The position numbers and the translations under genes were made by a program. A stretch of 64,000 bases of DNA from Manis javanica (lineage: Eukaryota; Chordata; Mammalia; Pholidota; Manidae): contig NC_133163.1 of assembly GCF_040802235.1 (NCBI RefSeq), positions 67,126,001 through 67,190,000 on the forward strand. Reading direction: 5' to 3'. Position 1 is the first letter of the stretch. Every line of letters starts with the position of its first letter. The notes under the pieces were generated by a model, which was not told the DNA's origin, searched no databases, and saw only the letters and a program-made list of their open reading frames with translations. This document shows positions 44,484 through 56,763 of the stretch, piece after piece.

Positions 44484-45086
44484 TTTTTTTTGAGAGGGCA
44501 TCTCTCATATTTATTGATCAAATGGTTGTTAACAACAATAAAATTCTGTATAGGGGACTCAATGCACAATCATTAATCAACCCCAAGCCTAATTCTCAAC
44601 AGTCTCCAATATTCTGAAGCATAAAAAGTTCTTACATGGTGAACAAGTTTACATAGTGAATAAGTTCTTACATGGTGAACAGTGCAAGGGCAGTCATATC
44701 ACAGAAACTTTCAGTTTTGATCACGCATCATGAACTATAAACAATCAAGTCAGATATGATTATTCGTTTGATTTTTATACTTGATTTATATGTGAATCCC
44801 ACATTTCTCCCTTATTATTATTATTATTATTATTATTTTTAATAAAATGCTGAAGTGGTAGGTAGATGCAAGATAAAGGTAGAAAACATAATTTAGTGCT
44901 GTAAGAGGGCAAATGTAGATGATCAGGTGTGTGCCTGTAGACTAAGTATTAATCCAAGTTAGACAAGGGCAACAAAACATCCACGGATGCAGAAGATTTC
45001 TCTCAAAACAGGGGGGGTGAGGTTCTAAGCTTCACCTCTGTTGATCCCCAATTTCTCACCTGATGGCCCCCCTGCGACTGTGCCTG
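44484..45086 (-). mobile_element. short copy of the young L1 retroviral tail
   Basis: About 600 bp matching the end of the young L1 tail (27380-27980), with poly(A) as a T-run at 44480-44491. It is flanked by TGAAAGACTTATTTT at 44469-44483 and 45087-45101. It is an L1-mediated insertion that contains only tail sequence, with no L1 ORF. Somewhat more diverged than the two longer copies. Confidence 0.93.
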
Positions 45087-45234
45087 TGAAAGACTTATTT
45101 TAAGGCTCTGTTCTAGGGTTATTTCATTTGAACGTCTTCTCTGATAAACCCAGCTTGACTGGATGTCTCTCTTCTGGATTGGTGCAGAGTTTGATCTCTT
45201 AATTTACCTCATGCCATTGTGATTCTTATGTATT

Positions 45235-45345
45235 TATCTTCTCCTGAAAGCAATTATTTATGAAAGCCCTCAGAGACTGGAATAGCACCTAGCATATAGC
45301 AGGGGCACAGTAAAGGTTTATTGGTTGAATGTAAATGTCATATAG
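45235..45345 (+). repeat. L2 3'-end relic
   Basis: TAGCACCTAGCATATAGCAGG, CACAGTAAAGGTTTATTGG and TTGAATG occur in L2 order. Confidence 0.6.
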
Positions 45346-46194
45346 GGATTCTGGGCTTTTTTCTTTTAATGATTTATAAAGCTAAATAAAAAAGCCATGG
45401 GGTATATGAGTCAGAGTTCATTCTGAAGAGAAAAGACATTATGAGTGCTATGGGATAAGGGATTTCTAGAGGAATTAGGTCTTATGCAATTGAGAAAGCT
45501 GTGGAAGTGAAGACCCAGGAAGGGGTCAGGTGACAGGGGAAAGGGACCTGAGAAGCCAAGAACGCATGGAGATGGGAACCTCATGGGCAGGTCTGTGGGA
45601 AGCTGGTCAGCTACTACCTATGTGTCTGGTCGTAGGTGTGGGGCTGCTGTAGGCTATCAGGGTCAGTCGTTGGAAAGAACTTGACATGCAACAGAGGAGA
45701 GCAGGGACAAGCATGATCCTGCAGAGTGCCGCTCCCCATTTGTCACCAGGTCTGATTAAACACTTTTCAAAGAGTGATGGCCATTGCTTCACTTCTGTCT
45801 TCTAAATCTCACATCTCACATAAGTTCCTCTTCATCAACTCAGACCCACATCACAAAAGGAGAGGATTTGGGGAGCAGGTCCAGCTTAACCAGGGTAACA
45901 CAGTACAACCACCATAGTCAGGTTCTGCTTCTGGCAGTGTGGCTTTCTGGGACACTCTTTGAGCATCTCTGATCTCAAAGGGGTAATAGAGGGCTCCAAA
46001 GGCCAAGTCCCCACTAACACAACAACCAGTAGAGCATGGAAGCATGAGGCGGGGTCCCCTTGAGAGCAGATGTTAATGGCTGCACTGGCACCAAGATATT
46101 GGGTCAGGTGAGCCTGGGATGTCCAACATGAGCAGAAGCAGAAGCAGAAGCACTGCCTCTGAGGAGAGTCTCAAGAATTCAGTTTGTAGAGTAA
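45346..46194. other. unassigned DNA
   Basis: No gene recognised. A short (AGCAGA)n stretch lies at 46133-46158. Confidence 0.4.
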
Positions 46195-47050
46195 ACAAGC
46201 ATTTCACAATCAACGATCACTCTGCACATTGGAAGGCGAGCCGTTATGAATGAGAGCAGGAAAAATGAACAACAGATTTAGACCTGCATAGGCCTCACTT
46301 GTCAGAATTGTCAGTTACAGAATGTAGGGCAGCTTTGTTAAAAATATTTAAAGAAGTAATGGGCAGTTGCAAAGATGAGTAACCAAAAAATGACTGTCAG
46401 GAATGAAGAGGTAGACTTGAAAATAAAAAGGTATTCTGGAAATGGAAAATGCTCAAAATTTTAAAACTCAGTGAGCAAGTTTACTGGCAGATGTGACACA
46501 GCTGTAATCACCATGGCAGAGGGAGAAAATAAATTGGAAAATATGGGGGATGAGTAGATATGTCAGGAAATCTAATGTATTGTATATCTAACTGGAGTCC
46601 TAGAAAGTGAGAAAAGAGTGACGGTGGTTGGGTAACACTTATGGAGATATGGGCTGTAAGTTTTTCAGAACTAACCTTTTCCACAGCTGCTGGGCAAATG
46701 GTTTTAAAAAGAACAGAATGACCAAATAGTTCTAAAGCTATTAAAGAATTCAATTAGAAGTTAATATTTTCCCATGAAGAAAACTCCAGGCCCTGATGGT
46801 TTCATAGGCGAGTCCTACTAATCTTTCAAGGAGGAACTTACACAAATTCTTTCAGACGATAGAAAACGCATTCTGTGAGTTCACTTTGTCTTGATAACCA
46901 AATCCAGGCAAGGTCAATATGAAAGGAAATTACAGATCAATGTTACTCCTTAACATATATACAGATGGAATCCATCAGGCAATCATGAATACCCAAAGGA
47001 CTCTAACCCGAAGCTTGATGACATGGCTACAGAAGTAGAAACATGGAACA
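46195..47050 (+). repeat. ancient L1/HAL1-like ORF2 relic
   Basis: Around 46770-46990 the plus strand still reads like the RT segment (KKTPGPDGF, then an IPKPGKD-like and [12 protein letters not shown] region) with indels and stops. The flanks upstream are weaker. It is very old. Confidence 0.6.
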
Positions 47051-47614
47051 GAATTCACCAGCACCGTCATCAGGAAACATTGCCAGGTATATTCTGTGAG
47101 CTTTTGCTTATAAGGAGAGGGCACATAAGTAGATACAAGTTTTTGGCAGTGTTGTTTTTCCGATTGCAGTGATACAAAGTGTTCTTTTTCTTATTTTGCT
47201 TAAACTTACATATATATTGTCACGTAATTCTTGAATATATCAAGAATTTTGTATAAATGTGTATGTATATACATTTACATATTTGTGCACATATACATGT
47301 ATGTACATATTATTGTATGTATATATGTAGTTTTCTTCAACAGAAAGGTACTGGCATACACATAAGCTTGTAATTGAATGTAATGGCCAAAAAGATGTAA
47401 AAAGAACAAACTACATTGTCTCAGAAACTAAGATGTAATACTAAGCATAAGCTATGTACTTCTAGGAGTTTCAGCCAGATAAAATATGGTTTGGACCCAA
47501 GTGACAAGAGTTGCAGCTAACAAGCCAATATTCAACTGCCTGTTGAGAAGATAAATGCAGTTATTTCAGAGAACAGGTGGAAGGAATTCTCTAAACTCTT
47601 CAAACATTCCTTGT
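47051..47614. other. unassigned AT-rich DNA
   Basis: Includes an alternating (TATA/TGTA)-rich simple-sequence patch at 47180-47335. No gene. Confidence 0.4.
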
Positions 47615-47745
47615 TCAGTGATTCTCAACTTTGGGGAGGGGCTTCGGGGTGTCAGAATATCTTGGAGGACTTTTCCAAAATACAGACAGATCTTCATTGG
47701 TGTTGCTATCTGCTCTGTCCTGTGAGATTCACAGTCCTAGTTCCC
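47615..47745 (+). repeat. MER5-like relic
   Basis: CAGTGATTCTCAACTTTGGG followed by GGACTTTTCCAAAATACAGAC fits MER5-type order, weakly. Confidence 0.4.
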
Positions 47746-47959
47746 AATGATCAAAGCTGAGCATGGGAGGCTTATGGGAGAGGGTATGGCACAAGCGCAA
47801 ATCTTCATGTGGCCTTTGTAGGCCATACAAATATGACCAGAAGGGAGAGTGTGCAATATTTCCGCCATTTCCTGCTGACCTGGCAGCTTCATTATATTCG
47901 TTCAGGTTTGCATCAATGCTCAGAGAACAGCTAACCTGGAGTGGTGGGGAAGGAGTCCA

Positions 47960-48090
47960 GACACCATCCATGTGACCTTAAGCAAGTCACATTTTATCTT
48001 AACATTGATTTCTTGACTGTAAAATGGAGGGAAAAGTTTCTATCTAGCAGAGTTTTGTGCTAGGTGGAAGTATGTAAAGCCTTTACTGTA
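47960..48090 (+). repeat. MIR SINE relic
   Basis: GTGACCTTAAGCAAGTCAC and GACTGTAAAATGGAGGGAAA are the MIR core motifs. Confidence 0.7.
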
Positions 48091-49056
48091 GAACATGGAA
48101 AGTAAAATTTCGGTAAATAAACCACAGTTCATAACAGTGAAGGCATAACTATCCTAATCATCCATGACATGTTTGTGAGTGTGTCTATATATACACATAT
48201 AAAGGGAAAATATTTGTTTAGTGGACTTGGGTTGTTTTTCATGTTCTGCAATTGTTAGCAGCTCTGGGATGGAAACCTTCAGATCTACTGTCTGAAGAAC
48301 TTGTTCAAGTAACTTTTGAACTTATTTATTAGGATCCTGGTACTGGAAGAAAACTGAGAAATGGTATTGATAAATGATGCTTGAATTCTTGACTTGTGAT
48401 TCTGAAATGGAACTTGGAGGGGTTCTGTGGTTCTGATCTGACTGAATTTTAGGACCTGCAGACTAAGTCTCGGGACCAGACGGTAGAATCGGCTTCCCTC
48501 CTGGGCTTCCCTCTAGCAAACATTTTAGTTTTCATTTCTCTGAGCATTTTAAAGGGTTTCTTATCTGCTTATTGCTTTCTTTTTGAAGATTTTATAAGAA
48601 CTGCTGAAAATTAAAGAGAGCTCATTGAGTTCAAATATCCACTATAATATTCTGCAACTTTATCAGTTACGGCCACAAAATGAATCAAATACAGAACCTA
48701 AAACAAACAAAACAAAAGAAGGGCAAACTTAACTATGCTTTGGAAGAAGACAGATGTTTTTTGCATAGTTGAAGAATAATCAAACCTCAAAGTACTGAGA
48801 GTTTCATTTTGTCCTTCACATAATGTCAAAATATTTTTTTCTGAGGTTAGCCTCACTGATATTTGGGGTTCTTAAAATTAAGTAGTAATATTTTTGAATT
48901 ATTATATGATTGAAGTCATTGTAACAGTTATAGTGCTTTAGTCCTTAGGCAAATTTTAAATTTGCCAGTTAATATGCCTTTACATTCTTTTATTTCAGAA
49001 AAGTTATTACAAAGCCATAAGACCCATAGGAATGCTACATTAAACAATTAATTTTT
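48091..49056. other. unassigned DNA
   Basis: Nothing recognised. Confidence 0.4.
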
Positions 49057-49071
49057 AAAAAGGAGTTTCCT

Positions 49072-49453
49072 CCATGTAAGAACTTGTTCATTATGCTTCA
49101 GAAGATTGGAGACTAACGAAAATTAGGCTTGGGTGGATTAATGATTGTGCATTGAGCACTGACTCCCCTATACAGAATTTTATTCTTGTTAACAACCATT
49201 TGATCAATAAATAGGAGAGATGCCCTCACAAAAAAAAAAAAGTACACACTTCCAATTGTAAAATAAATAAGTAACCGTGATGTAATGTATAGCATAAGGA
49301 ATATAGTCAAAATATTGTAACAACTTGGTATGGTGATAGCTGGTACCTAGAATTATCATGTATATAAATGTTGAATCACTGTGTTGTACACCTGAAACTA
49401 ATGTAATACTGTGTGTCAACTACCCTTCAATAAAAAATAATTATCTACAAAAA
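49072..49453 (+). mobile_element. composite insertion: young L1 tail end plus old L1 3' end
   Basis: 49072-49241 matches the last ~160 bp of the young L1 retroviral tail including AATAAATAGGAGAGATGCCCT and an A12 run. 49242-49448 is an ordinary old-type L1 3' end (TGTTGTACACCTGAAAC, CAATAAAAAATAATT) with its own A-run. A single target duplication, AAAAAGGAGTTTCCT (49057-49071 and 49454-49468), brackets both pieces. They may have moved as one RNA, or one may have landed precisely at the edge of the other. Confidence 0.9.
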
Positions 49454-49468
49454 AAAAAGGAGTTTCCT

Positions 49469-49700
49469 TTAAAGCTTTTGTTAAAAAGTATATATTAAGA
49501 CCTTGCAAGTTTTGGGTTCCACATAAGCAACGCTAGGACATTTATCATATTTTCTATTCTTCTATCATCCAACCCTTTCCCCAGCATGGTCAAAAACATT
49601 GCAGGAATATACTTGTTTTTGTAAGAATAACATTGGATACTCATCATATCTAGTAATCACTCTGACTTTAACTTTAGCTGCTGAATTTCTCTGAACACAT
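49469..49700. other. unassigned DNA
   Basis: Nothing recognised. Confidence 0.4.
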
Positions 49701-50160
49701 TCTCTATTATTTTAAAAGTTTAAAAAATCTTTAAAAATAGTTTTTATTGTAATATATAACATAGGTACAAAAAAACTGCATGAAAGAAATACATGAGTTA
49801 TTATTAGTTGAATACCCTCGTAGCCATATTGAAATTTGAAATACAATAGAAAACTTTTAGAGGGGTTTGAGTATATATGTGATCTGACATATACATTTAA
49901 ACTTTTATTTTGAAATATTTCAGATATATTTATCACTCTGATATATGTCAGATATAAATATATATGTCAGGGTGTGTTTCCTAAGAGTAAGGCTATTTCT
50001 CTTATATGACTGCAGTATAGCTATCAAAATCAGGAAATTTAGCATTGTTACAGTACTTTTTATCAGTCCATTTTCCAACTTTTTCAATTGTCCCATAATG
50101 TCCCTTATACAGTACATCTCCACCCCCTTGTCAGTAAAGGATCCAGAATAGGGATAATGC
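49701..50160. repeat. ancient L1M-type 3'-UTR-like repeat
   Basis: AAACTTTTATTTTGAAATATT, CTATCAAAATCAGGAAATTTAG and CAATTGTCCCATAATGTCC are the landmarks of the same family as at 5185-5600. Subfamily not resolved. Confidence 0.55.
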
Positions 50161-51009
50161 TGTAGTATCTTCTAAGAGTACAGTTTCTTAGCTTTTCCTT
50201 GTCTTTCATGACAATGATGATTTTGAAGGAAACAGGTCAGTTATTTTAGGAAATATTCTGCACTTAGGTTTCTATTGTTTCCCCATGATTAAATTCAGGT
50301 ATCCATTTCCAGTTAGAATAGTGCATAAATGATGTTGTATCCTCCTGATGGATATATCACATCTGCCTGCCTCTAATTGCTTACGCTAATTTGATTGCTT
50401 AGTCAGGGCACTCTCCCTTAAGAAAGCTTTTCCTTTCTTCCAGTTTCTCTTGACTTGCTGTTCTTTGCTTTTTAATGTTCTAAAGGAAAAGTTTAAATTT
50501 AAATTATTAGCATAAGTTTTATTGTTTTATCATACAATGCCAGTTTAAAGCACAAATATAAAAGCATACAATATGTATGTGCAGTCATCTGAAATTACAC
50601 ACATTTTTTTCTTCATGCAATGTCCTTAGTTATCTTGAGTACATAACTTTTGGCACAATTTAAAGTAGGACCAACTTGCCTTGGTTTGCCAGGATGCCTT
50701 GATTTTAGTACTAAAAAGTTCCATGACAAAAGTTCCTTGTTTGCAGGCAAACCGGGAAGGCTGACCACCTCATTTGTCCACTGTCTTCAGTCTGGAGGTA
50801 GGACACTTGTAAGGCAAGGACAGAGACCGCAAACCTGTGAAGCCATGTTGAGCCTTTGACCTGGAAGAATATTTACACTGCCTGAGACTGTCAGAGATGG
50901 CTACAAACAGAAAAAGGAAACATGGTACCTGAAAGGCCAGCACTTTTTGAAAATGCTCTAGTTTGGATGACAAATAGTGAGTTGGGAGGAGGGTAACCTA
51001 ATTGACAGG
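50161..51009. other. unassigned DNA
   Basis: Nothing recognised. Confidence 0.4.
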
Positions 51010-51185
51010 AGGGAGTTCTGGGTTCCAACTGCTGCAGATCAAATACAGCCGCACCATCTCTAACTGTGCGATTTTGGGAAAGTTACTCGGTATCTCTGTG
51101 CCTTCATATCCTGGATTAGAAAGTATGAATAGTAGTAGCACTTAACCCGGGTTTGTTGGGAAGATTGCATCAGGTTGCCAATGGC
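51010..51185 (+). repeat. MIR SINE relic
   Basis: GGAGTTCTGGGTTCCAACTG, TGTGCGATTTTGGGAAAGTTAC and GTATCTCTGTGCCTTCATATC occur in MIR order. Confidence 0.75.
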
Positions 51186-52984
51186 AACCCTGATATTGGT
51201 GCATTCCCTCACTGAGCGGTTTGTACCACCTTCTTGTTTTGCTTGATATATATATGAAAGGAGAAGTTTAGGGTTGAAAGCGGTTTTCTTAAAAATGTTA
51301 CTAAAATGTTCATACAAAGTTAAATATTGGGTAAAACAATGAAGAGACTGCAAATCTAAAACTAGTTGATTTAAGATTAGGGCAAGGCATTGACTATGAC
51401 TTAATGTTTCTTTAAGTAGTAAGTGTTCTCAGGTATTAAGCCACTGGTACTGGGGGACATCTGGGAGAACGCTGACCAGGTTGGTTTTGATCTGATAAGG
51501 GCCCTCATCCCCTGCCGACTCCTTTCCATACCTGTTAGTATTTACAATGTGTATTTAGTATGAACATTTGTGTTTTTGTATGTAAGCTCATACATGCTTT
51601 CTTACAGAATATTGGAAACATTGCACACAGCTAACTCAACTATTTTTATTGATTGTTCACATTTTACCAACACTCTTTACTTTTAGTTTACTGATGAGTA
51701 AGGAATGACTGAAAACAAGAAGAGCTATGGTTTGCCCTGTTTTTCCTTTCCTTTCCTTCCAAGTCACCATTTTCAGTTTAAGTGGTTGGCTAATACAAGG
51801 AGTAACACAAATATGAAAGGATATGACAGATTTCCTTGGCTGCTCTTATTTCTTAGAATGCCATTTTCTTCTTTCTGTGTTTGAAATGGGTTCGGGCTCA
51901 AACAGAAAGCATGGCATTTCAGGGCTGTCAGTGCCCCTTTTAGCTGGGGACACAGCATGCTTATCTGGTACTTGTTCTGAGTCTTGCCTCCCCCACAGTG
52001 AGACTGCTGGAGTTCTGTGCTCAGGGGCCATTGAGAACCCTGAATGCAAGTGGTGGGGCAAGAGATGCAGACACGCAGTCTCCCCCTGCTTATTACATGC
52101 CTGCCCCATTGTCCCATAGGACTTCACTTAAAACATGCAAATTCAAAGTTAAACTTACTGAGAATTTCAAGAGCACAACAGCAGAACAGTAAATCAAGCT
52201 TGAGGTCTTTCTGAGCATGGGGCTCTGTGAAGCCGGCCTTGCCCCCACGTTTACTAGTCATCACTCTCGGAGAGAGGCCACCCTGTCCGTTACTTACAGA
52301 CATAGGTATGCATTCATCTGGATTAGCTTGGACTCATGAATTCCTATTTTTTAATGTGCTATAATCCATTAATGTCATTATTTTGATAATCAAATTATCT
52401 CAGATTTGTCCTGTGGGATCCCCTTCAGACTGACTCCTGTAGTCTATTAAAATAACCCCTATTTATTTATTCACTTATTAAGCATATACTTATTTCCTGA
52501 TACAAAAAGATGTTCTAGGCTAATCTTGTACCTTTTCTCCCCCACTCCTGTAATAAGCCTTTTCTTCAAAATACCCTTGTTTCTCCTAGGAATAGTGTTT
52601 AAAAACCATGAGCTAGGTGCTAGGCTTTCCTTTTATTTCGGAGATGTTATTATTTCTGGGCCCTTTTACAGAGACACCTGCGGGGGTAAAACTTTTTTTT
52701 TTTCTCTTAGAAACCATGAAATCCTATTGATACTTCCAGTTACAGAATGGCCCTGTAGGGTGCTTCTTCACCTCTCCCCATCCACACTGCTTTCTCCTGG
52801 CTTCTACTCTAAGATCCCTCTGCGGCGTCAACACACTTGCCCATAGCTCAGTCCTACAGTACCTTCCACAGTCACACCACAGTGCAAAACAAGAGTTCAT
52901 GATTTGTTAAGGGTGTTTTCTTTTCCCTAGACTGAAAGTGTATAGTCACAGGACTTGCTTGGAAGTTTTTTGGATTAGCTCTTT
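51186..52984. other. unassigned DNA
   Basis: 1.8 kb with no recognised family or gene. Overlapping frames of 93-114 codons at 51773-52127 on both strands have no family features. Confidence 0.4.
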
Positions 52985-53352
52985 CCCCTCTTTCTTTTTT
53001 TAAATTTTTAATAAAAAATTTTTTTTAATTTTTTGATATATTTTAGTATAGTTGGTATATGGTATTATTGGTTTCAAGTCTACAACATAGTGATTCAACA
53101 GTTATATGCGTTATTATATCCTCACCCCAACTAGTATAATTACTACGTGTCAACATAGAAAGATGTGACAGAACTATTGTCTATGTTTTCTATGCTGTAC
53201 TTTAATTTCCATGACTAATTTATATTATGATTGAGATTTTGCGCCTCTTTATTCTCTTCCGCTGTTTCTCCCATGCACCCCACACCCTCCCCCATGGTAA
53301 CCATCAGTCCCTTCTCAGTGTCTCTGAGTCTATTGCTGCTTTGTTCATTTTT
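52985..53352 (-). repeat. old L1 3' UTR, antisense (host of the next L1)
   Basis: It resembles the L1 3' UTR type at 42035 (TTAGTATAGTTGGTATATGG, TCTACAACATAGTGATTCAAC). It stops where a younger L1 of different subtype begins at 53353. Confidence 0.65.
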
Positions 53353-54470
53353 TCTTTTTTTTTCTTTTGATATCATTAATGTACAATTACAATTACTTGA
53401 ACAACATTATGGTTACTAGACTCCCCCTATTATCAAGTCCCCACCACATACTCCATTACAGTCACTGTCCATCAGTGTGGTAAGATGCCATAGAATCATT
53501 ACTTGTCTTCTCTGTATATACAGCCTTCCCTGTGCGCCCCCCCATATTATGTGTGCTTCTCATAATGCCCCTTATTCCCCCTATCCCTCCCTTCCCACCC
53601 ACCCTCCCCAATTCCCTTTCCCTTTGGCAACTGTTAGTCCATTCTTGGGTTCTATGAGTCTGCTGCTGTTTTGTTCCTTCAGTTTTTGCTTTGTTCTTAT
53701 ACTCCACATATGAGTGAAATCATTTGGTATTTGTCTTTCTCTGCCTGGCTTATTTCACTGAGCATAATACCCTCTAGCTCCATCCATGTTGCAAATGGTA
53801 GGATTTGTTTTCTTCTTATGGCTGAATAATATTCCATTGTGTATATGTACCACATCTTCTTTATCCATTCATCTACTGATGGACATTTAGGTTGCTTCCA
53901 TTTCTTGGCTATTGTAAATAGTGCTGTGATAAACATAAGGGTGCATATGTCTTTTTGAATCTGAGAAGTTGTTTTCTTTGGGTAAATTCCTAGAAGTGGA
54001 ATTCCTGGGACAAATGGTATTTCTATTTTTAGTTTTTTGAGGAACCTCCATACTGCTTTCCACAATGGTTGAAGTAGTTTATATTCCCACCAGCAGTGTT
54101 ATCAAGTCCCTGCCACATACCCCATTATAGTCACTGTCCTGTTCCCCTTTTTCCACATCCTTGCCAGCATTTGTTGTTTCTTGTCTTTTGAATGTTGGCC
54201 ATTCTAATTGGTGTGAGGTGATATCTCACTGTGGTTTTAATTTGTATTTCCCTGATAATTAGCGATGAGGAGCATCTTTACACATGCCTGTTGGCCATCT
54301 GAATTTCTTCTTTGGAGAAGTGTCTGTTCAGATTCTCTGCCCATTTTTTAATTGGGTTATTTGCATTTGGGTGTTGGGCATGTGAGTTCTTTATATATTT
54401 TGGATGTTAACCCCTTTTTGGATATGTCAGACTTTTTATACTCTTTAGTATATATATATATTTTTTAATT
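53353..54470 (-). mobile_element. 5'-truncated L1, antisense, with ordinary 3' end
   Basis: It starts with a T-run and the canonical L1 3' terminus (rc TTAATTGTAC...TTGATATCA). A G-rich tract (rc 53570-53615), the ORF2 C-terminus (frame 54065-53697, FVPGIPLLGIYP, MFITALFTIAK, YTMEYYSAIR) and further ORF2 follow up to 54470. The C-terminal Cys motif region is still in the normal frame here (AACAACAAATGCTGG, rc near 54165). It lacks the retroviral tail. A 40-bp templated insertion sits at 54100-54139. Confidence 0.85.
54100..54139 (-). repeat. 40-bp internal duplication inside the truncated L1
   Basis: Copies 53431-53470 (TATCAAGTCC...GTCACTGTCC) with about five mismatches, placed in the ORF2 region between CAGCAGTG and GTTCCCC. 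Confidence 0.9.
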
Positions 54471-54844
54471 TGGTGGGAAAAAGATATATTTTCACCTCAG
54501 TTAAGGATAGCTAGAGAGGAAGAAAGCTGGAATCATGCCATGTAAACCTCAGCATGTAGGAATATAGGTTTGGGAACGTTCCCTTGAAGGTAGGCAATTC
54601 TGTGATGTGAGCCTCTTCAAAGAAAATGTGGCTCAACCAGGACAGGACAATTTATACTGTAATTCTCACTTTTTAGTCACAAATGTTCCAGTTAAATAAA
54701 GGAGGAAAAGAGGAGGGTATCATTTCTAGGGAGCTCTGTGAATACATGATAAAAGAAGAGCATATGCCTGAGAAATGGTTCGAGGGTGGCACAGAGCTGC
54801 TTATGTGGTGTTAGGAAGGTTTCTCCCTGTCAGTCAGGAGACAA
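54471..54844. other. unassigned DNA
   Basis: Nothing recognised. Confidence 0.4.
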
Positions 54845-55060
54845 TCAATAGCTACCATGGGTTCAGCACATGGGCCAAACTTTGCTTGGATCATCTCATT
54901 GGATCTTTATGACAACACCATGAATTATTATCAGAATTATAATCCCAAATTCAATTGTGAATATGTCACAATTTTTATTATCTTATTTTACTGACGAGAA
55001 AGTGACGTCTAGGGAGGCTAAGTAAGTTGTCCAAGATAATGGAACTAGAAAAACTGGCCA
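54845..55060 (+). repeat. MIR SINE relic
   Basis: ATCATCTCATTGGATCTTTATG, TTATTTTACTGACGAGAAAG and GAGGCTAAGTAAGTTGTCC occur in MIR order. Confidence 0.75.
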
Positions 55061-55462
55061 TGCTCTTGATTATTTTGTTATTCTTCCTCTGGCAGCCAAG
55101 AACATGCCACCAGATACAAGTGATGACCCTATTCTAGCAAGGAAAAATGTAACAGATTTACAAGAAATGTTTCATTTCAAAATTTTTCCAGATCACAAGC
55201 ATAAGATAATTATGTTGTCACTGAGCTCACTGAGAGTAACAGGCCACAGGTCTTGTGGTCTTGCGCTGTGTTAACTGCAATCAAGTGTGAAGTATGAGGA
55301 AGGTGGTAGACTCACTGAATTCAGAAACTGGTAACACCACACTTGGAGCACTCTTTAAAAACATCGAACTTTTAAAAATTAGAAGATAGACCCAACAGTA
55401 GCATTAAAGAAAAATTTGAAAAGAAAATAAGATGGAAAATTCCCTATTGCAATTACTCATTT
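55061..55462. other. unassigned DNA
   Basis: Nothing recognised. Confidence 0.4.
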
Positions 55463-55477
55463 AAAAATTTTTCATAT
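55463..55477. repeat. target-site duplication of second young L1, left
   Basis: AAAAATTTTTCATAT. The right copy follows the poly(A) at about 58955-58968 with one T fewer. Confidence 0.75.
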
Positions 55478-55499
55478 TTCAAAAATTCATATGGAAACA

Positions 55500-56763
55500 C
55501 CAAAGACCCCGAATAGCCAAAGCAATCCTGAAAAAGAAGAATAAAGTAGGGGGGATCTCACTCCCCAACTTCAAGCTCTACTACAAAGCCATAGTAATCA
55601 AGACAATTTGGTACTGGCACAAGAACAGAGCCACAGACCAGTGGAACAGATTAGAGACCCCAGAAATTAACCCAAACATATATGGTCAATTAATATTTGA
55701 TAAAGGAGCCATGGACATACAATGGCAAAATGACAGTCTCTTCAACAGATGGTGCTGGCAAAACTGGACAGCTACATGTAGGAGAATGAAACTGGACCAT
55801 TGTCTAACCCCATATACAAAGGTAAACTCAAAATGGATCAAAGACCTGAATGTAAGTCACGAAACCATTAAACTCTTGGAAAAAAACATAGGCAAAAACC
55901 TCTTAGATATAAACATGAGTGATCTCTTCTTGAACATATCTCCCCGGGCAAGGAAAACAACAGCAAAAATGAGCAAGTGGGACTACATTAAGCTGAAAAG
56001 CTTCTGTACAGCGAAAGACACCATCAATAGAACAAAAAGGAACCCTACAGTATGGGAGAATATATTTGAAAATGACAGATCTGATAAAGGCTTGACGTCC
56101 AGAATATATAAAGAGCTCACACGCCTCAACAAACAAAAAACAAATAACCCAATTAAAAAATGGGCAGAGGAACTGAACAGACAGTTCTCCAAAAAAGAAA
56201 TACAGATGGCCAAGAGACACATGAAAAGATGCTCCACATCGCTAATTATCAGAGAAATGCAAATTAAAACTACAATGAGGTATCACCTCACACCAGTAAG
56301 GATAGCTGCCATCCAAAAGACAACAACAAATGTTGGCAAGGCTGTGGAGAAAGGGGAACCCTCCTACACTGCTGGTGGGAATGTAAATTAGTTCAACCAT
56401 TGTGGAAAGCAGTATGGAGGTGCATCAAAATGCTCAAAACAGACCTACCATTTGACCCAGGAATTCCACTCCTAGGAATTTACCCTAAGAACGCAGCAAT
56501 CAAGTTTGAGAAAGACAGATGCACTCCTATGTTTATCGCAGCACTATTTACAATAGCCAAGAATTGGAAGCAACCTAAATGTCCATCTGTAGATGAATGG
56601 ATAAAGAAGATGTGGTACATATACACAATGGAATACTATTCAGCCATAAGAAGTGGAAAAATCCAACCATTTGCAGCAACATGGATGGAGCTGGAGAGTA
56701 TTATGCTCAGTGAAATAAGCCAAGCGGAGAAAGAGAAATACCAAATGATTTCACTCATCTGAG
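55500..56763 (+). pseudogene. L1 ORF2 C-terminal part, second young copy
   Basis: The frame 55711-56391 is open for 226 codons and matches the distal ORF2 of the first young copy residue for residue except at a few sites. Like that copy it ends at GGNVN because of the same small deletion near 56317, ahead of the C-terminal CX3CX7HX4C motif. The last 120 codons (56400-56762, IPLLGIYPKNAAIKFEKDR, YTMEYYSAIRSGK) continue in the other frame. It lacks endonuclease and most RT by truncation, so it has no activity. Confidence 0.93.
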
